From positions 13,467,695 through 13,531,694 of the forward strand of contig CM055820.1 of NCBI GenBank assembly GCA_029582265.1: DNA of 64,000 nucleotides, in the 5' to 3' direction. The notes below the pieces were generated by a model that had not been told where the DNA came from, searched no databases, and saw only the letters and a list, made by a program, of their open reading frames with translations. Source of the DNA: Zoroaster sp. YZ-2022 (taxonomy: Eukaryota; Echinodermata; Asteroidea; Forcipulatida; Zoroasteridae). The position numbers and the translations under genes are program-made. Positions 52,501 through 60,344 of the stretch are shown piece by piece (the stretch's first letter is position 1; every line of letters starts with the position of its first letter).

Positions 52501-53853
52501 CTTCCGGGTTTGATAACGAGGCTCTCAGTGTTGCCGCATGCACTGTATGATGGGAGCATGAGTCGTTCTATTGTGTATCTCACATCGGTGTTGTGACTTC
52601 ACACAGAGAGCCTCGGTCAATTTGAAAGTCGTCTATATGCAAGTGCAATTATAGCACTGTTCTAACAAGGGCCAGCCTATTTTCCTTCCTTTCTTGCATG
52701 CAAAACATGATGCTTTCATGTTTTTCCCTATGACGGACAAAGACGAAGACAGACATGACTAGACAATGAGAACATCCCCCCCCCCCAGACTACTTAACTA
52801 CAATGAAAATCAAAATGAGTTTATATCACAACTATAGTGATTCATATTTGTGGCTATTCTTTGCATTGATATAACTACACTAGCAACTACCCTGTTCATA
52901 AGTCCATACATAATACGTGCGCGCAGTGGTAGTACACACATTCTTTTCGCTACTTCCGGTTCCAAAGCTATATAGCGGCGTAGCCAGGATTTTTTCAGTG
53001 GGGGGGCACGGCACAAGGGGCATTGCTTTTCAGTGGGGGGGCCCAGGGGTATGGGTTTTTTCCCTTTTCTTTTGGGGCACTATGAGGATTTTTCGTCGGG
53101 GGGGAACCTGGGGGGCACTGGAAATTTGTGGGGGGCACGTGCCCCCCCAGGCCCCCCCGTGGCTACGCCGCTGCAAAGCTAGCATACCGTTGTGTGTAAT
53201 TTAATGTTCAGAAGCGATTCTTGAGGCAGAAATTGACTTTGTGAATAAGATGTCGAGTCTTTACAACATGTTAAATGCAACTCCTGATCTTTCTAATTTC
53301 TTGCGTAAATCCTTAAAGAAAAGGGTGGTCTAAAGTATGCATTTCCAATGGGCTTCTGATGATCGTTGGAGCAAGCACGTGCAAAGTGGGCGTGGTTTGT
53401 TTTTGTAACATCATCCAGTCTTTTTATGAACCGTAATTTCAAGAAGACAGAATGCAAGAAGGGAAAGCATTAGTTTTATGTACTTCAAGAGATGTACAAA
53501 TACATAAGCGTTATTGATTTTGTTAATGTTGTTGAATTTTGTTTAAAAAATTGTGATTTTGTTAATTTTGTTCTTGTTGTCATTGATTTTGTTGATTTTT
53601 TTTAATTTTTCATTATGACACAAGCTCACTGAGATCCCTAACATTCCATCAGGATCAGCAAGATGAAGGTCATGAGGATGAGACCATTAATCAGACCAAC
53701 ATGGATGAATCCTCGGAGGTGATCATCATGTCAGACAACACAGCAAGCCAGTGTACTTTGGCTGTAAATGAAGAAGAAGAAGATGGAGGATTTGAGGAAG
53801 AAGAGGAGAATGGAGTGACTGTTGTAAGCGTTACATACGCTATGTGGACCTGA
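34370..53853 (+). CDS. Unrecognised gene: two Cys-rich zinc-type modules and acidic tail
   Basis: Ten exons with good GT..AG sites join in one frame. From ATG 34381 they give 372 codons to the last donor-like site, or 381 aa if the stop at 53851 is used. Order: Gly/Ser-rich start (GNKGGGGGGDD, SSLPSSTSTS); Cys module 1 (CDVCKCKL...CMGRAVCCSQAC); Cys module 2 (CSVC-x8-CKKCH-x3-C-x2-C-x12-C-x3-C), RING/C3HC4-like in spacing; then short acidic exons rich in E, D and S, ending EEEEEN. No signal peptide or membrane segment. The modules suggest zinc-dependent protein binding, perhaps a ubiquitin ligase, but I do not recognise the family. The start could lie in an upstream exon, since the exon at 34370 is open to its acceptor. 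Confidence 0.72.
34770..35117. repeat. 47-bp tandem repeat, about 7 copies
   Basis: The unit is GTGACCTTTTTGGTGACTAC followed by GTCACACATCACCTGCATGT and TTGCAAC. Period 47 is seen at 34848, 34895, 35009, 35056 and 35103. It holds palindromic GGTGACTACGTCACA. Intron A. Confidence 0.95.
35222..35428. mobile_element. TTAA-type element Q4
   Basis: TTAA at 35218-35221 and 35429-35432; ends CCCTAAC and GTTAGAG (one change). The interior shares ACCTTCCTGAATCCACCAAA with the Q family. A partial reversed relative lies at 40165. Confidence 0.7.
35589..35631 (+). CDS. Gene 3 exon B (acidic, 14 aa)
   Basis: The acceptor is AATTCTTAG; one base completes Arg, then DGTEDEVDAEDKFE, and the donor is GAG|GTTAGA. 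Ends at phase 0. Confidence 0.7.
35741..35836 (-). mobile_element. S1-like SINE tail fragment
   Basis: ATAATAATAATAGTGGATTC, TATAAAGCACC and ATTATTATTATCCGCATCAG resemble the SINE tail. Degenerate. Confidence 0.5.
35841..36477. mobile_element. TTAA-flanked miniature element P5
   Basis: TTAA at 35837-35840 and 36478-36481; ends CCCTCCTACT and AGTAGGAGGG. The interior repeats the word AAACCATT/AATGGTTT at least ten times in both directions. Confidence 0.88.
36482..36755 (-). mobile_element. S1 SINE, degenerate copy
   Basis: Follows P5 directly. Core words GTGTCTTGCTCAAGGACGCA and CTGCTCGGCCACAACTCTCC are present; the middle is diverged. Confidence 0.75.
36756..37280. other. Intron, nothing recognised
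   Basis: AT-rich unique sequence between a SINE and element P6. Confidence 0.5.
37285..37588. mobile_element. TTAA-flanked miniature element P6
   Basis: TTAA at 37281-37284 and 37589-37592; ends CCCTCCTATG and TATAGGAGGG. The interior holds two copies of CACTGCACAAAGTCAATGGG and of TTTTGAGTGTCTTTG. It ends 21 nt before the acceptor AG of exon C. Confidence 0.87.
37616..37774 (+). CDS. Gene 3 exon C: Cys-rich module 1
   Basis: The acceptor is TGTGATTACAG, 53 codons follow, and the donor is TTG|GTAAGT; phase 0 at both ends. Seven Cys in FACDVCKCKL...GNPCMGRAVCCSQACAQTHKS point to a zinc-binding fold; the tail IIMKVLLL is hydrophobic. Confidence 0.8.
37960..38050. repeat. C-rich low-complexity tract
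   Basis: Repeated CCCCCGTCCCTT words, one strand almost free of A. Confidence 0.85.
38594..38806 (+). CDS. Gene 3 exon D: RING-like Cys module 2
   Basis: The acceptor is TTATTTCAG, 71 codons follow, and the donor is AAG|GTACTA; phase 0. GCSVCYEYKVIPFVVCKKCH, then MYMCGQC, then GEWRCPSNC gives pairs C-x2-C, C-x3-H, C-x2-C and C-x3-C, close to C3HC4 RING spacing, with an aromatic Trp before the last pair as in many RINGs. Confidence 0.82.
38994..39248. mobile_element. TTAA-type element, CCAGTTCGCGTCGG ends, short copy
   Basis: TTAA at 38990-38993, TTTA at the right. Ends CCAGTTCGCGTCGG and CCGGTGCGAACTGG. GC-rich; shares GTGTATACACG and CGGATCGGAGAGCGTCTAAA with the 13724 copy. Confidence 0.82.
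39533..39653. repeat. Dispersed repeat G, copy 2
   Basis: Matches 12712-12830 almost throughout (AAGTAAGACTAATTG, GGTGACACCATGTG, ACAACTCGACGTTTCGATCA). Confidence 0.8.
40165..40290. mobile_element. TTAA-type element Q5 fragment
   Basis: TTAA at 40161-40164, then CCCTAACCACCCCCAAACCA. Matches the right half of Q4 in reverse. Right end not found. Confidence 0.55.
40740..40778 (+). CDS. Gene 3 exon E (13 aa, boundary uncertain)
   Basis: The donor CAA|GTAAGT is strong. The acceptor is chosen as ATACAG at 40739, giving TAGVHSEAQLTPQ. AAG at 40730 would add three residues and also keeps frame. Confidence 0.5.
40849..41240. mobile_element. Miniature element with GAAGGGCGCCCTC ends
   Basis: About 50-bp inverted ends: GAAGGGCGCCCTCGTTCAGA with CATTGGTTCATGTATGC against its complement at 41189-41240. 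GC-rich interior, no frame. Confidence 0.82.
41277..42210. repeat. 126-bp tandem repeat, about 7.4 copies
   Basis: The unit is ATACATGGAATGCTTGTACC ... CCTCATGTGTCCTGCAGCTG ... GAATTGTCAGCCATTGCTCT. 126 is a multiple of 3, so long frames of 134-171 codons appear on both strands; they lack any coding signature and are artefacts. Confidence 0.97.
42293..42406 (+). CDS. Gene 3 exon F (charged helix, 38 aa)
   Basis: The acceptor is TTATTCATAG, then EIAHRRHQLEEEDRRLEEMN, then SLQDLHPQSTEEVSASMM, and the donor is ATG|GTACGT. Phase 0. A likely short coiled coil. Confidence 0.75.
42655..42800. repeat. Palindromic single unit related to the 81-bp array
   Basis: CTTGATTCAAAGAGAGTAAG and TTTTGCCAACATTACCAATG match the array at 8157. 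Here the unit is followed by its own reverse complement (CATTGGTAATGTTGGCAAAA), giving a hairpin around CCCTTTAAAAGG. Confidence 0.85.
43039..44122. mobile_element. Q6: CCCTAAC element with CTAA flanks and an internal satellite
   Basis: CTAA at 43035-43038 and 44123-44126; ends CCCTAAC and GTTAGGG. It contains about four 44-bp units (TTTGCTTACACATAACCTGA) and then a 50-bp array. Words AATCCTTCAAAATCCTTC match the Q family theme. Confidence 0.78.
43412..44095. repeat. 50-bp tandem repeat, about 13 copies
   Basis: The unit is TAGCAAAGAGCATGTAGCAT with GTAACCTCRATCCTTCAAAA and YCCTTCACTT. The main variant is one A/G site in CTCAA/CTCGA. Confidence 0.97.
44623..45675. repeat. 30-bp tandem repeat turning into a ~64-bp compound repeat
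   Basis: The basic unit is GCCATGGGTGGGGCCATGGC plus TTTAGCTTTA. In the right half, units alternate with TTATCCATGGGTAGGGCAAT and TTATAGC, making a higher-order unit. Long frames in several registers (123-182 codons) are repeat artefacts. Intron of gene 3, ending about 90 bp before exon G. Confidence 0.96.
45763..45804 (+). CDS. Gene 3 exon G (acidic, 14 aa)
   Basis: The acceptor is GGTATATAG, then EDEMVHPLDVGLED, and the donor is GAT|GTAAGA. Phase 0. Flanks resemble those of exon H, so the pair looks like a tandem exon duplication. Confidence 0.65.
45805..46810. other. Intron between the duplicated exons
   Basis: AT-rich; a 109-codon frame at 46489 overlaps the exon H acceptor region but lacks coding character. 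The last ~110 bp resemble the sequence before exon G. Confidence 0.5.
46811..46876 (+). CDS. Gene 3 exon H (acidic, 22 aa)
   Basis: The acceptor is TTATGTTAG, then EAETIPIAPLRDFLSDDD and SLEN, and the donor is AAT|GTAAGA. Phase 0. Shares start, end and donor-side intron sequence with exon G. Confidence 0.7.
47176..47250 (+). CDS. Gene 3 exon I (25 aa)
   Basis: The acceptor is CATTTTAAG, then VVEAELSHPPVGTFEPPS and RDNEDQQ, and the donor is CAG|GTCAGT. Phase 0. Confidence 0.72.
47320..52356. mobile_element. Transposon R2 with 7-bp duplication and a 59-bp satellite inside
   Basis: Left end CAGAAGTCTTTTACCTAAAT, right end (reversed) CAGAAGTCTATTACCTACAT, flanked by AAATAAG (47313-47319) and ATATAAG (52357-52363), six of seven matching. 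Like R1 it also shares CAAGAACAGTGGATTTGGGC on one side and CTAGTTCTAGGAACTGG and GGATAGCAAAAC on the other. It fills most of gene 3 intron I. Confidence 0.85.
47499..52157. repeat. 59-bp satellite, about 79 copies
   Basis: The unit is ACACAATGCACAATCTCTGC, TGCACCGTACACATTTAGTG, then AACTCGCCCACGTGTGCGC. The central part is nearly invariant. The variable part is the CpG/TpG-rich hinge between CGCCC and GCACA. All short frames here are by-products. Confidence 0.98.
52364..52962. other. Intron, nothing recognised
   Basis: Unique sequence with a C10 run near 52785. No supported exon. Confidence 0.45.
52971..53173. mobile_element. hAT-like miniature element with GCGGCGTAGCCA ends
   Basis: Flanked by CAAAGCTA (52963-52970, 53174-53181). 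Ends GCGGCGTAGCCAGGA and GTGGCTACGCCGCTG. G-rich interior. A reversed copy is at 57529; a further end at 63613. Confidence 0.88.
53653..53853 (+). CDS. Gene 3 exon J: acidic tail and possible end
   Basis: The acceptor is CATTCCATCAG, then DQQDEGHEDETINQTNMDES, SEVIIMSDNTASQCTLAV and NEEEEDGGFEEEEENGVTV. At 53824 a donor-like GTAAGC follows. If unspliced, ten more codons lead to TGA at 53851, and these come from a miniature element. No later exon is evident in the window. Confidence 0.7.
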   Translation, partial: DQQDEGHEDETINQTNMDESSEVIIMSDNTASQCTLAVNEEEEDGGFEEEEENGVTVVSVTYAMWT

Positions 53854-54103
53854 GAACAAAAGATGTCCACACCAATGTAGGTTCTTGAGACGTTATGTGG
53901 ACTTCTTACACACATCCACATAACGTTTTCATGAATCAGAAAAATTCAATTTTTTCAAAAAAGAAGCATTTTATTATATGTCATTATGTGTCACAAAATA
54001 GAGTAGAATATTCAAGGGAAAGACTGAGACAAAATCCGCTCCAAAAAGAATCTTCAGTGCAAATGGCAATGGTTTGAAGAATGTCCACATAGGATATGTA
54101 AGA
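53827..54103. mobile_element. Miniature element at the end of gene 3
   Basis: Ends GCGTTACATACGCTATGTGG and, reversed, GTCTTACATATCCTATGTGG, with internal ACGTTATGTGGAC in both directions. It starts at or next to the donor/stop region of exon J. Confidence 0.7.
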
Positions 54104-54105
54104 CA

Positions 54106-54612
54106 AACAAATGTGTACCCAAAGACACATCCTTCATTGTTTAAATGGTACGTCTCCTTATTATTTGTCTGCTAAATTTAAGTTCACCCACTCTGTACAT
54201 AATTATTCTACGAGAGGTCAGATTTCAAACTCACTCGCTATTCCACATTGTAACTCTAATTCTGGTCAACGCATGTTTATAACTAGATCTTGTCAACTAT
54301 GGAACAAATTACCACAGAATATTCGCATTAACTATCACACTATGTCAATCAACCAGTTTAAAAATAATACCCTCATTCACTAAAATTGTACTATTAGTAA
54401 TATTATTTAATATCCAATTATTCAATTGTATTATATCTAGTGTATATATTATCCATATCCACACATATCTAACCTTGTATTCTGAAATAGTCCTGTGTGT
54501 TTGATCTACCGGTACATTCTTTTTAGAAATCATTGTAAATGTATACATGTATCAGGGCCACCTTGGAAAGCAGTGTTACTCACTGAATGGTGCTACCCTG
54601 AATAAAGAAAGC

Positions 54613-54643
<31 letters not shown>

Positions 54644-54645
54644 CT
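54106..54645 (+). mobile_element. 3' end of a non-LTR retrotransposon
   Basis: Encodes KFKFTHSVHNYSTRGQ then RMFITRSCQLWNKLPQNIR, the C-terminal tail of CR1/L2-like reverse transcriptases, then a 3' UTR ending GCTACCCTGAATAAAGAAAG and (TAAA)n. 5' truncated. Confidence 0.85.
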
Positions 54646-55735
54646 TGAACTGCAAACTGACCAGGTTCATATAACAAAGGGAACAATAGGTCCTTGTTTG
54701 CCGGTTCTTTGTTTTCAGAGCTCCTCGGAAAGACGTCGTGTACAAAACCAATGGAGATTGCGTATCAGAGTGTGTATCAGACCGCATAGCTAGGCGAACC
54801 AATGGTCATATCGACGCTCTGCACCATTGGTTCAACGAACGAGGCTCTGGACCATAATAGTTTAGTATATCGCACTGTCATGGATCGGATTGAGTCGCAT
54901 AGATTTCATTCGGAATCGCACCTCCCCGAGATCAGGAAATCTTGGGGATTATATAGAAATCTGGGGCCTAGGAATGAATAAAACATAAGCCTAATTTAGC
55001 GTCTTAGCCAATGAGAAGCTTGCCTTCCGCGTCTAAGGGTAGAAACGTGTGCAAAATCATGACATACAACAGGTCCTTGTTCCATATAAGGAAAGGTATT
55101 TGACGAAAGTGAAGTGAGTGACAACTTAGAAAGGAGGGCGTGTTCAAGGGGACGATGCTTACTGGGGTGCTAAGCTATTTGCTTGGATGCTAAGCTATTA
55201 CTGCATGAGGGAAAACGGCGGCTGTGCTTGGGTAGGGAGCACTACACACGGGCCACGGCTAATGACTGAGTGGGTCAGTCACGGCATGGAGGTATACCTC
55301 CATGGTCACGGTGACTGTTTGGCCGTGGTTCACCCACGAACCGTGTTCGGTGTGAAGGGGTGGACTCCGAGGAAAGTATTTGGAAAATAGACTAAGTCCA
55401 AAGGATGGCTCCAAGCCACGTGGCGGGAGGGTGTGGCACGCACGCAAGGATCTCGCTGGTGTTGCATTATGCATTGCGTTGGCGCTGGATATGCATGAGC
55501 AAAAGTAGCGGCCTTGTATAGATTGCATATTCATAGCGGACAATCGAGGGTCTGGGAAAACAACCCTGGGACTTAGACTGCTTGAAATTGCATCGTAAGC
55601 AAAATATTGGAAGTAGAAGAAGTGAAATAGAGGGTGCTAATATTTATTAAAAATCAAAGGGTAAGATTCGTAACAATATCATAGCGTATAAAGTAACAGT
55701 AAAATATGCTTATTTATAAACAAAAGTGCATTAGA
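54646..55735. other. Non-coding, with a palindrome at 55276-55317
   Basis: No exon. The palindrome CAGTCACGGCATGGAGGTAT and its partner centre on GGTATACC, with outer GGCCACGG/CCGTGG arms. Origin unknown. Confidence 0.5.
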
Positions 55736-55823
55736 TTATTGGTTTAATTTTGCCCTACACTGACATGTGTATAGCACTGTGCTTAGTGCTTTCCAAGTGC
55801 CTGTGGAAAAAAATTCACATTGA
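55736..55823 (-). mobile_element. S2 SINE 3' fragment
   Basis: Reversed, it reads CCACAGGCACTTGGAAAGCA then GTGTAGGGCAAAATTAAACC, matching the S2 body. Confidence 0.75.
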
Positions 55824-56049
55824 TTAATTATAAAAATATTAAGTGCTGCATGATGCAATGTTCAAAATATATAATTTATTTATCTTCACTTTAAAAAAAA
55901 ATGAATTCAAAAGTAATATATGAAGTGAAGAGCTATTATTTGCATATGGTTATTTTTATATAGATAAATATAATAGAGATTATAATAGAGATGTTACTTG
56001 TTTTATGTAAGCCTTTTTTTCTTTGTAGACCTTTTAATTCTGCTTTGAC

Positions 56050-56872
56050 TCGGATAAATTATTATTAAGTATAAAATCACTTATTTTGCCCTATATTAAT
56101 TATGGCATTCTAGCATGGGGAAATTCAGGAATAGTTCAAATCAACAGGTTATTGATCCTTCAAAAAAAAGCTTTTAGAATTATTAATCATACTGATTACT
56201 TGGCTCACTGTGACCATCTATTTTACAAACATAATAGTCTTAAGATCAGTGACATTTATCTTCTACAGCTTGGGATTTTCATGTATAAACTTAATTCTAA
56301 TAATCTTCCTCATTCAATTTGTTCCTTATTTACAAAAAATCAAAATGTTCACGATCATTTTACAAGGCAATGTAATGAATTTCATCAATCATTTGCCCGT
56401 ACGACACTTTCTTATAGAACAATTAAGCATGAAGGTCCCAGGCTGTGGTATTCACTAGATAGTAATTTAAAAAGTACTCCTACATTAATATTCTTCAAAC
56501 GTAAATTTAAGGACTTTTTGTTGAGTAAATACCTGTAAGTGGTTAATTGACTCTAGGGTTTGGCTTGGGTTTTAATAACGACATGCATGGGATTGTCTTT
56601 GTTTTGTTTTGTATGTTTATATTTCACTATACATAAAATTGTTCACTCGTCTTGTTTATTATACTTATCTGGGGGGTCCTTACTAGACAAGCATTGCTTC
56701 TTAAGGGCCTCCTTCCACTTCCACTTGCATTTAATTTCTTTATATCTTATTACTATTTATTATTATTATCCATCTATTATTATTGCTACAACCCTTATAA
56801 TATTATTGTATGTTTACTTATAATGTATATTTTGATAAGTGTGGAAAATATTAAAGAACTGAACTGAAGTTA
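56050..56872 (+). mobile_element. Non-LTR retrotransposon 3' part with intact 150-codon tail
   Basis: The frame to 56538 holds YINYGILAWGNSG, LQKKAFRIINHTDYLAHC and LRLW-type motif GPRLWYSLD, the region after the polymerase motifs of CR1-like elements. It is different in sequence from the copy at 54106. The 3' UTR ends TTAAAGAACTGAACTGAA. Confidence 0.87.
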
Positions 56873-56912
56873 ATGTAATTTTATCTTTTTTCCATGTATG
56901 CAAGCATGTTAA

Positions 56913-57156
56913 CCCTAACCCCAAGGTATTCTGGCTAGGAATCTTCCTGAATCCTCCAAAATCCTCCAGTGCACTTATCTTCAAAATGAACCATGCATTT
57001 TCATTCTTTCACATTCAGCACTTATGGCCTGTACTTCTTGCCAGGTAGTAATGTTGTCCCATTTGAAGAGGTGAATGTACCACTTTCCAACAGTGCTGAA
57101 TTTTTTCAAAAAAAACTGCCCCTTGGAGGATTTTGGAGGATATGGGAAGGTTAGGG
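56913..57156. mobile_element. TTAA-flanked element Q1, intact
   Basis: TTAA at 56909-56912 and 57157-57160; ends CCCTAACCCC and GGTTAGGG. Interior words AATCCTCCAAAATCCTCC and GGAGGATTTTGGAGGATA are mutual complements. Reference copy for Q2 and Q3. Confidence 0.88.
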
Positions 57157-57528
57157 TTAATAGAACATTTCATTATGTTACCGGAAGTAGTGATTGTTTT
57201 GCAGCCTGGTTGTTATTTTTTTTAGTTGAAAGACCAACAAAAGTATCTATGATGTATTATTGTGATGAGAGACGGTGTTCACGTCGCTTTGTCTCACTAA
57301 ATTAATCTTTCTAAGTATTCCTTAACTAATTCAGAGTGTTACCTTAAAAAAATAAGCTGTTTTGGGTTCTAAATCATATTTGTTTTATAAGTAAAATCTT
57401 GCAGTAGATATGTACAGTCGAACGTAGATCTGCTGCCGCGGCCACTTGACTGCTGCTCATAAATATTCATATTTTAGATATCACGTGCACTCTATGACCA
57501 TATAAGGATACGTCAATTTATTACTTTA
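57157..57528. other. Unassigned AT-rich DNA
   Basis: A 76-codon frame passes through it but shows no domain or splice context. Confidence 0.45.
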
Positions 57529-57711
57529 CGTAGCCACGGGGGGGGCGCCTGGGGGTCACGTCCTTCCCCCTACCCCTTCCCCACGAAAAATCCTCATAGT
57601 GCCCCCAAAAAACAAAAAAGAAAAGGGAAAAAAACCATACCCCTGGGCCCCCCCACTGAAAAGCAATTCCCCCTGTATCCCCTCACTGAAAAAGTCCTGG
57701 CTACGCCGCTG
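57529..57711 (-). mobile_element. hAT-like miniature element, reversed copy
   Basis: Reverse of 52971-53173: CAGCGGCGTAGCCAGGACTT, CCCAGGGGTATGG and CACTATGAGGATTTTTCGTG are shared. Confidence 0.85.
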
Positions 57712-59795
57712 ATCCCAGTATCACCGATAGCATATTTTTGAAGCGTATTTAGGACATGGCAGAAAAAACAATTCCCGGATTTCGCCCGGGCGAAATAGTA
57801 AATCGCCCGGGCGGATTATTAATTCGCCCGGGCAATGAAAATAGTGTTGCTGCTGCGCCGTTGTATAAAAGGCAGTGTATCAGTTTTATGACCAGTTGAT
57901 GGATGTTAAGATCACTGTAATTATCAGGTTAGTGTTGTAATGTTTATATATGAAACAGATTTAACCCACATTGATTGCTTTTAAATTACTTGAGTTATTG
58001 ATGTAAATAATTTGTTCTATAAATAACTTTGCTTGAATAAATGTGTGTTTTGCATTATAATTTGTTCTCAAGATAATAGTAAATATTAGAGGAATTTAAG
58101 TGACATTTCTCGGTGCATCGTATAAATATATAAATTATAGGCCATCTTGTTAACAAATGTTATACAAACAAAAGTAAATAAAAGGGAGAAGAGAAAATGG
58201 TACATAAATGTTTTAAGCGGCGCCTCATTGAATAGAACATTCAATCTTTCAACTCATGAAAATATTTTCACCATTGCACTCGTAAACATTCATTATTTGT
58301 ATACCATCCGTTAATACATTCCCACGTGATTACGTTTTGTTATCAGATTATCTAAACTGTCATGAGCATTTATGAATGTTCTATAATCTGAAATGCATCC
58401 CAAATATTCTATCTGAGTTGTGCCAAATTAGGCCTACTGCCTGAAATTTATTTCCAATATATAATTATTTTATTTTATTATGTATAATTGTAGTTTTATG
58501 GAGCTATGTATAAATTCAAAGGACAATTTTTAAATTGAATGCTTGTCGAATTGAATTCCTGCTCTATATAGAGAGTAAGTAACCCCTAAGGGGGGTTCAG
58601 GGAGTTCAACACCCTCCCCATGGGCTTGCCGCTTTTCTAGTAAACGGAATAAATAAAAAGGGAGAAGAGAAAATGGTACATAAATGTTTTAAGAGATGTG
58701 GGGGAGGGGAATTATCCCCAGGGCATGCATACAAGAATTGAGCTCAGAAATGACATATCTATAACCCCCCTACTATTTTCAAAAGTTGCTGTGTGGCAAC
58801 CTCGTGAAATTTAGCCCGTTACAGTTTTTGTGGCGTTTTCTGGAAAATGTGAATTGTTAGCACCAACTGTAAAATGAAGAATTGTTTACAAATACCATTG
58901 TTGTTATTTATGTCCCTGTAAAAAATGTGAGATCAAGTTTACTGTGTTTTTTCTTTCTTTTTTCCTGTTCTTTCATGGTTTTTTTTCCTCGGGGATCTTC
59001 AATATGCAGACGGCCGGGACAGCATAGGCGGATCCAGGGGTCCGGACCCCTCTTTTTCAGGCGTTTTTATTTATTTTTTAAATCATTTTAATAATTTCAT
59101 GCTGTGTACATGTCACTGTACCCAAACAAATTTTGGGTCAAAATATCAACCTTAATACCTCTTTCTTAGATTAGATGTAGAGAGAGTGAATGTTTGTTGA
59201 TATAATACTATAGCCATATACATGTACAAGAGATCAGTGTCGTAGTCTGCACGCTATTTTTAGAGCCTCACGACTCGAATAAAATAATTTTATTCTCTTG
59301 CGCCACCTATCGTCGAGTCGTAGGTTAAAGTCCAAGAATAAAATATGGTAGTCTAACCATAACAACTACCAAAACCTAGACTTGATTTCAAGTCCGAGAT
59401 CGCGGTTATTTTTGTCTGCATCAGCCACGCAAAACGCCGTTCACCCCTACTGGCTATCACAGCCCTAACTCGCGATAGAGCGCTATGCTTCAGGCAGACA
59501 AAAACCACGATCACAGACTTAGAACCACGTCTAACCAAAACCCAACTCATGAATTCATTGCGCGCAGCACATGCCGGGGGCCGACACCCGCCACCCGACA
59601 CCGCCGCAAAAACCAAAACAGCAGTGACGTAAGGTACGCACTAAGCAGAACGTCGTAGCACCTGCAGCCCCCTCTATGTACTGTCTTTGTTGCAACATTG
59701 GCCCTGCTATGGGCAGCCATTGGGGGCAAAAAAGACAACTACAAAAATATAAATATAAAAACAAATATAAAACAAACATTGGCGAATATTTGAGT
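57712..59795. other. Unassigned DNA with small repeats
   Basis: Three CGCCCGGGC palindromes at 57783-57836; a 40-bp direct repeat (58177-58217 and 58653-58692, GGGAGAAGAGAAAATGGTAC); a GGCGGATCCAGGGG element end at 59028. No gene that I can support. Confidence 0.5.
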
Positions 59796-59926
59796 AAAAT
59801 AAACCAATTCAAAAAATATAACAATTGCAAACATTGTAATAGTAATTATACGAGTTGCGCGCCATATACACACGGTGCGGGATGTAAAGAAGATTGACAG
59901 AATTATATCAAACGCCAGAAATGTTA
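59796..59926 (+). mobile_element. Inverted duplicate of a retrotransposon 5' segment
   Basis: AACCAATTCAAAAAATATAA through CGCGCCATATACACACGGTG to TATCAAACGCCAGAAAT is the reverse complement of 61590-61718. Confidence 0.88.
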
Positions 59927-60001
59927 ATGACAAATAATTTGTGGGGGGATATTATTCCCCCCCCCCACACACACTTTTTGGCCCGGGGGATGGTCCATAT
60001 A

Positions 60002-60071
60002 ATCATCCCCCCTCCAGAATTTTCCATGATTTGAAAAATCATTCCCCCCCCCCCCCCCCCCCCCCCCCCCC
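60002..60071. repeat. Poly-C tract
   Basis: About 30 C in a row within a CCCCCC-rich element that ends in CGATGTGGATTTACGCCACT. Confidence 0.9.
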
Positions 60072-60344
60072 AGTTTTCGATGTGGATTTACGCCACTGAT
60101 CTAATGTAAATATCCAAATTTTAATTAGTTGAAAACATGTTGACAATTTTGTCGTCGTAGCTCAGGATGGTCTATGGGACAGGACCAAGAGCTACGATTA
60201 TCGCAGCTACAATCTTCTTGCATGCAAGCAAGGACCCTTAATTGCTCTAGTTTTTTATGTCTCTGTTTTTTGACACTATTTAAGGGGCTAGGCTACTTGC
60301 CTACTTGTAGTAGTAGTACTAGGCCGACATGTACTCCACGCAAA

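Noticed and set aside
56909..56922. Telomeric repeat TTAACCCTAACCCC
   Set aside because: Only one to two units, repeated in reverse at the other end of a 244-bp element; it is the element's terminal repeat.
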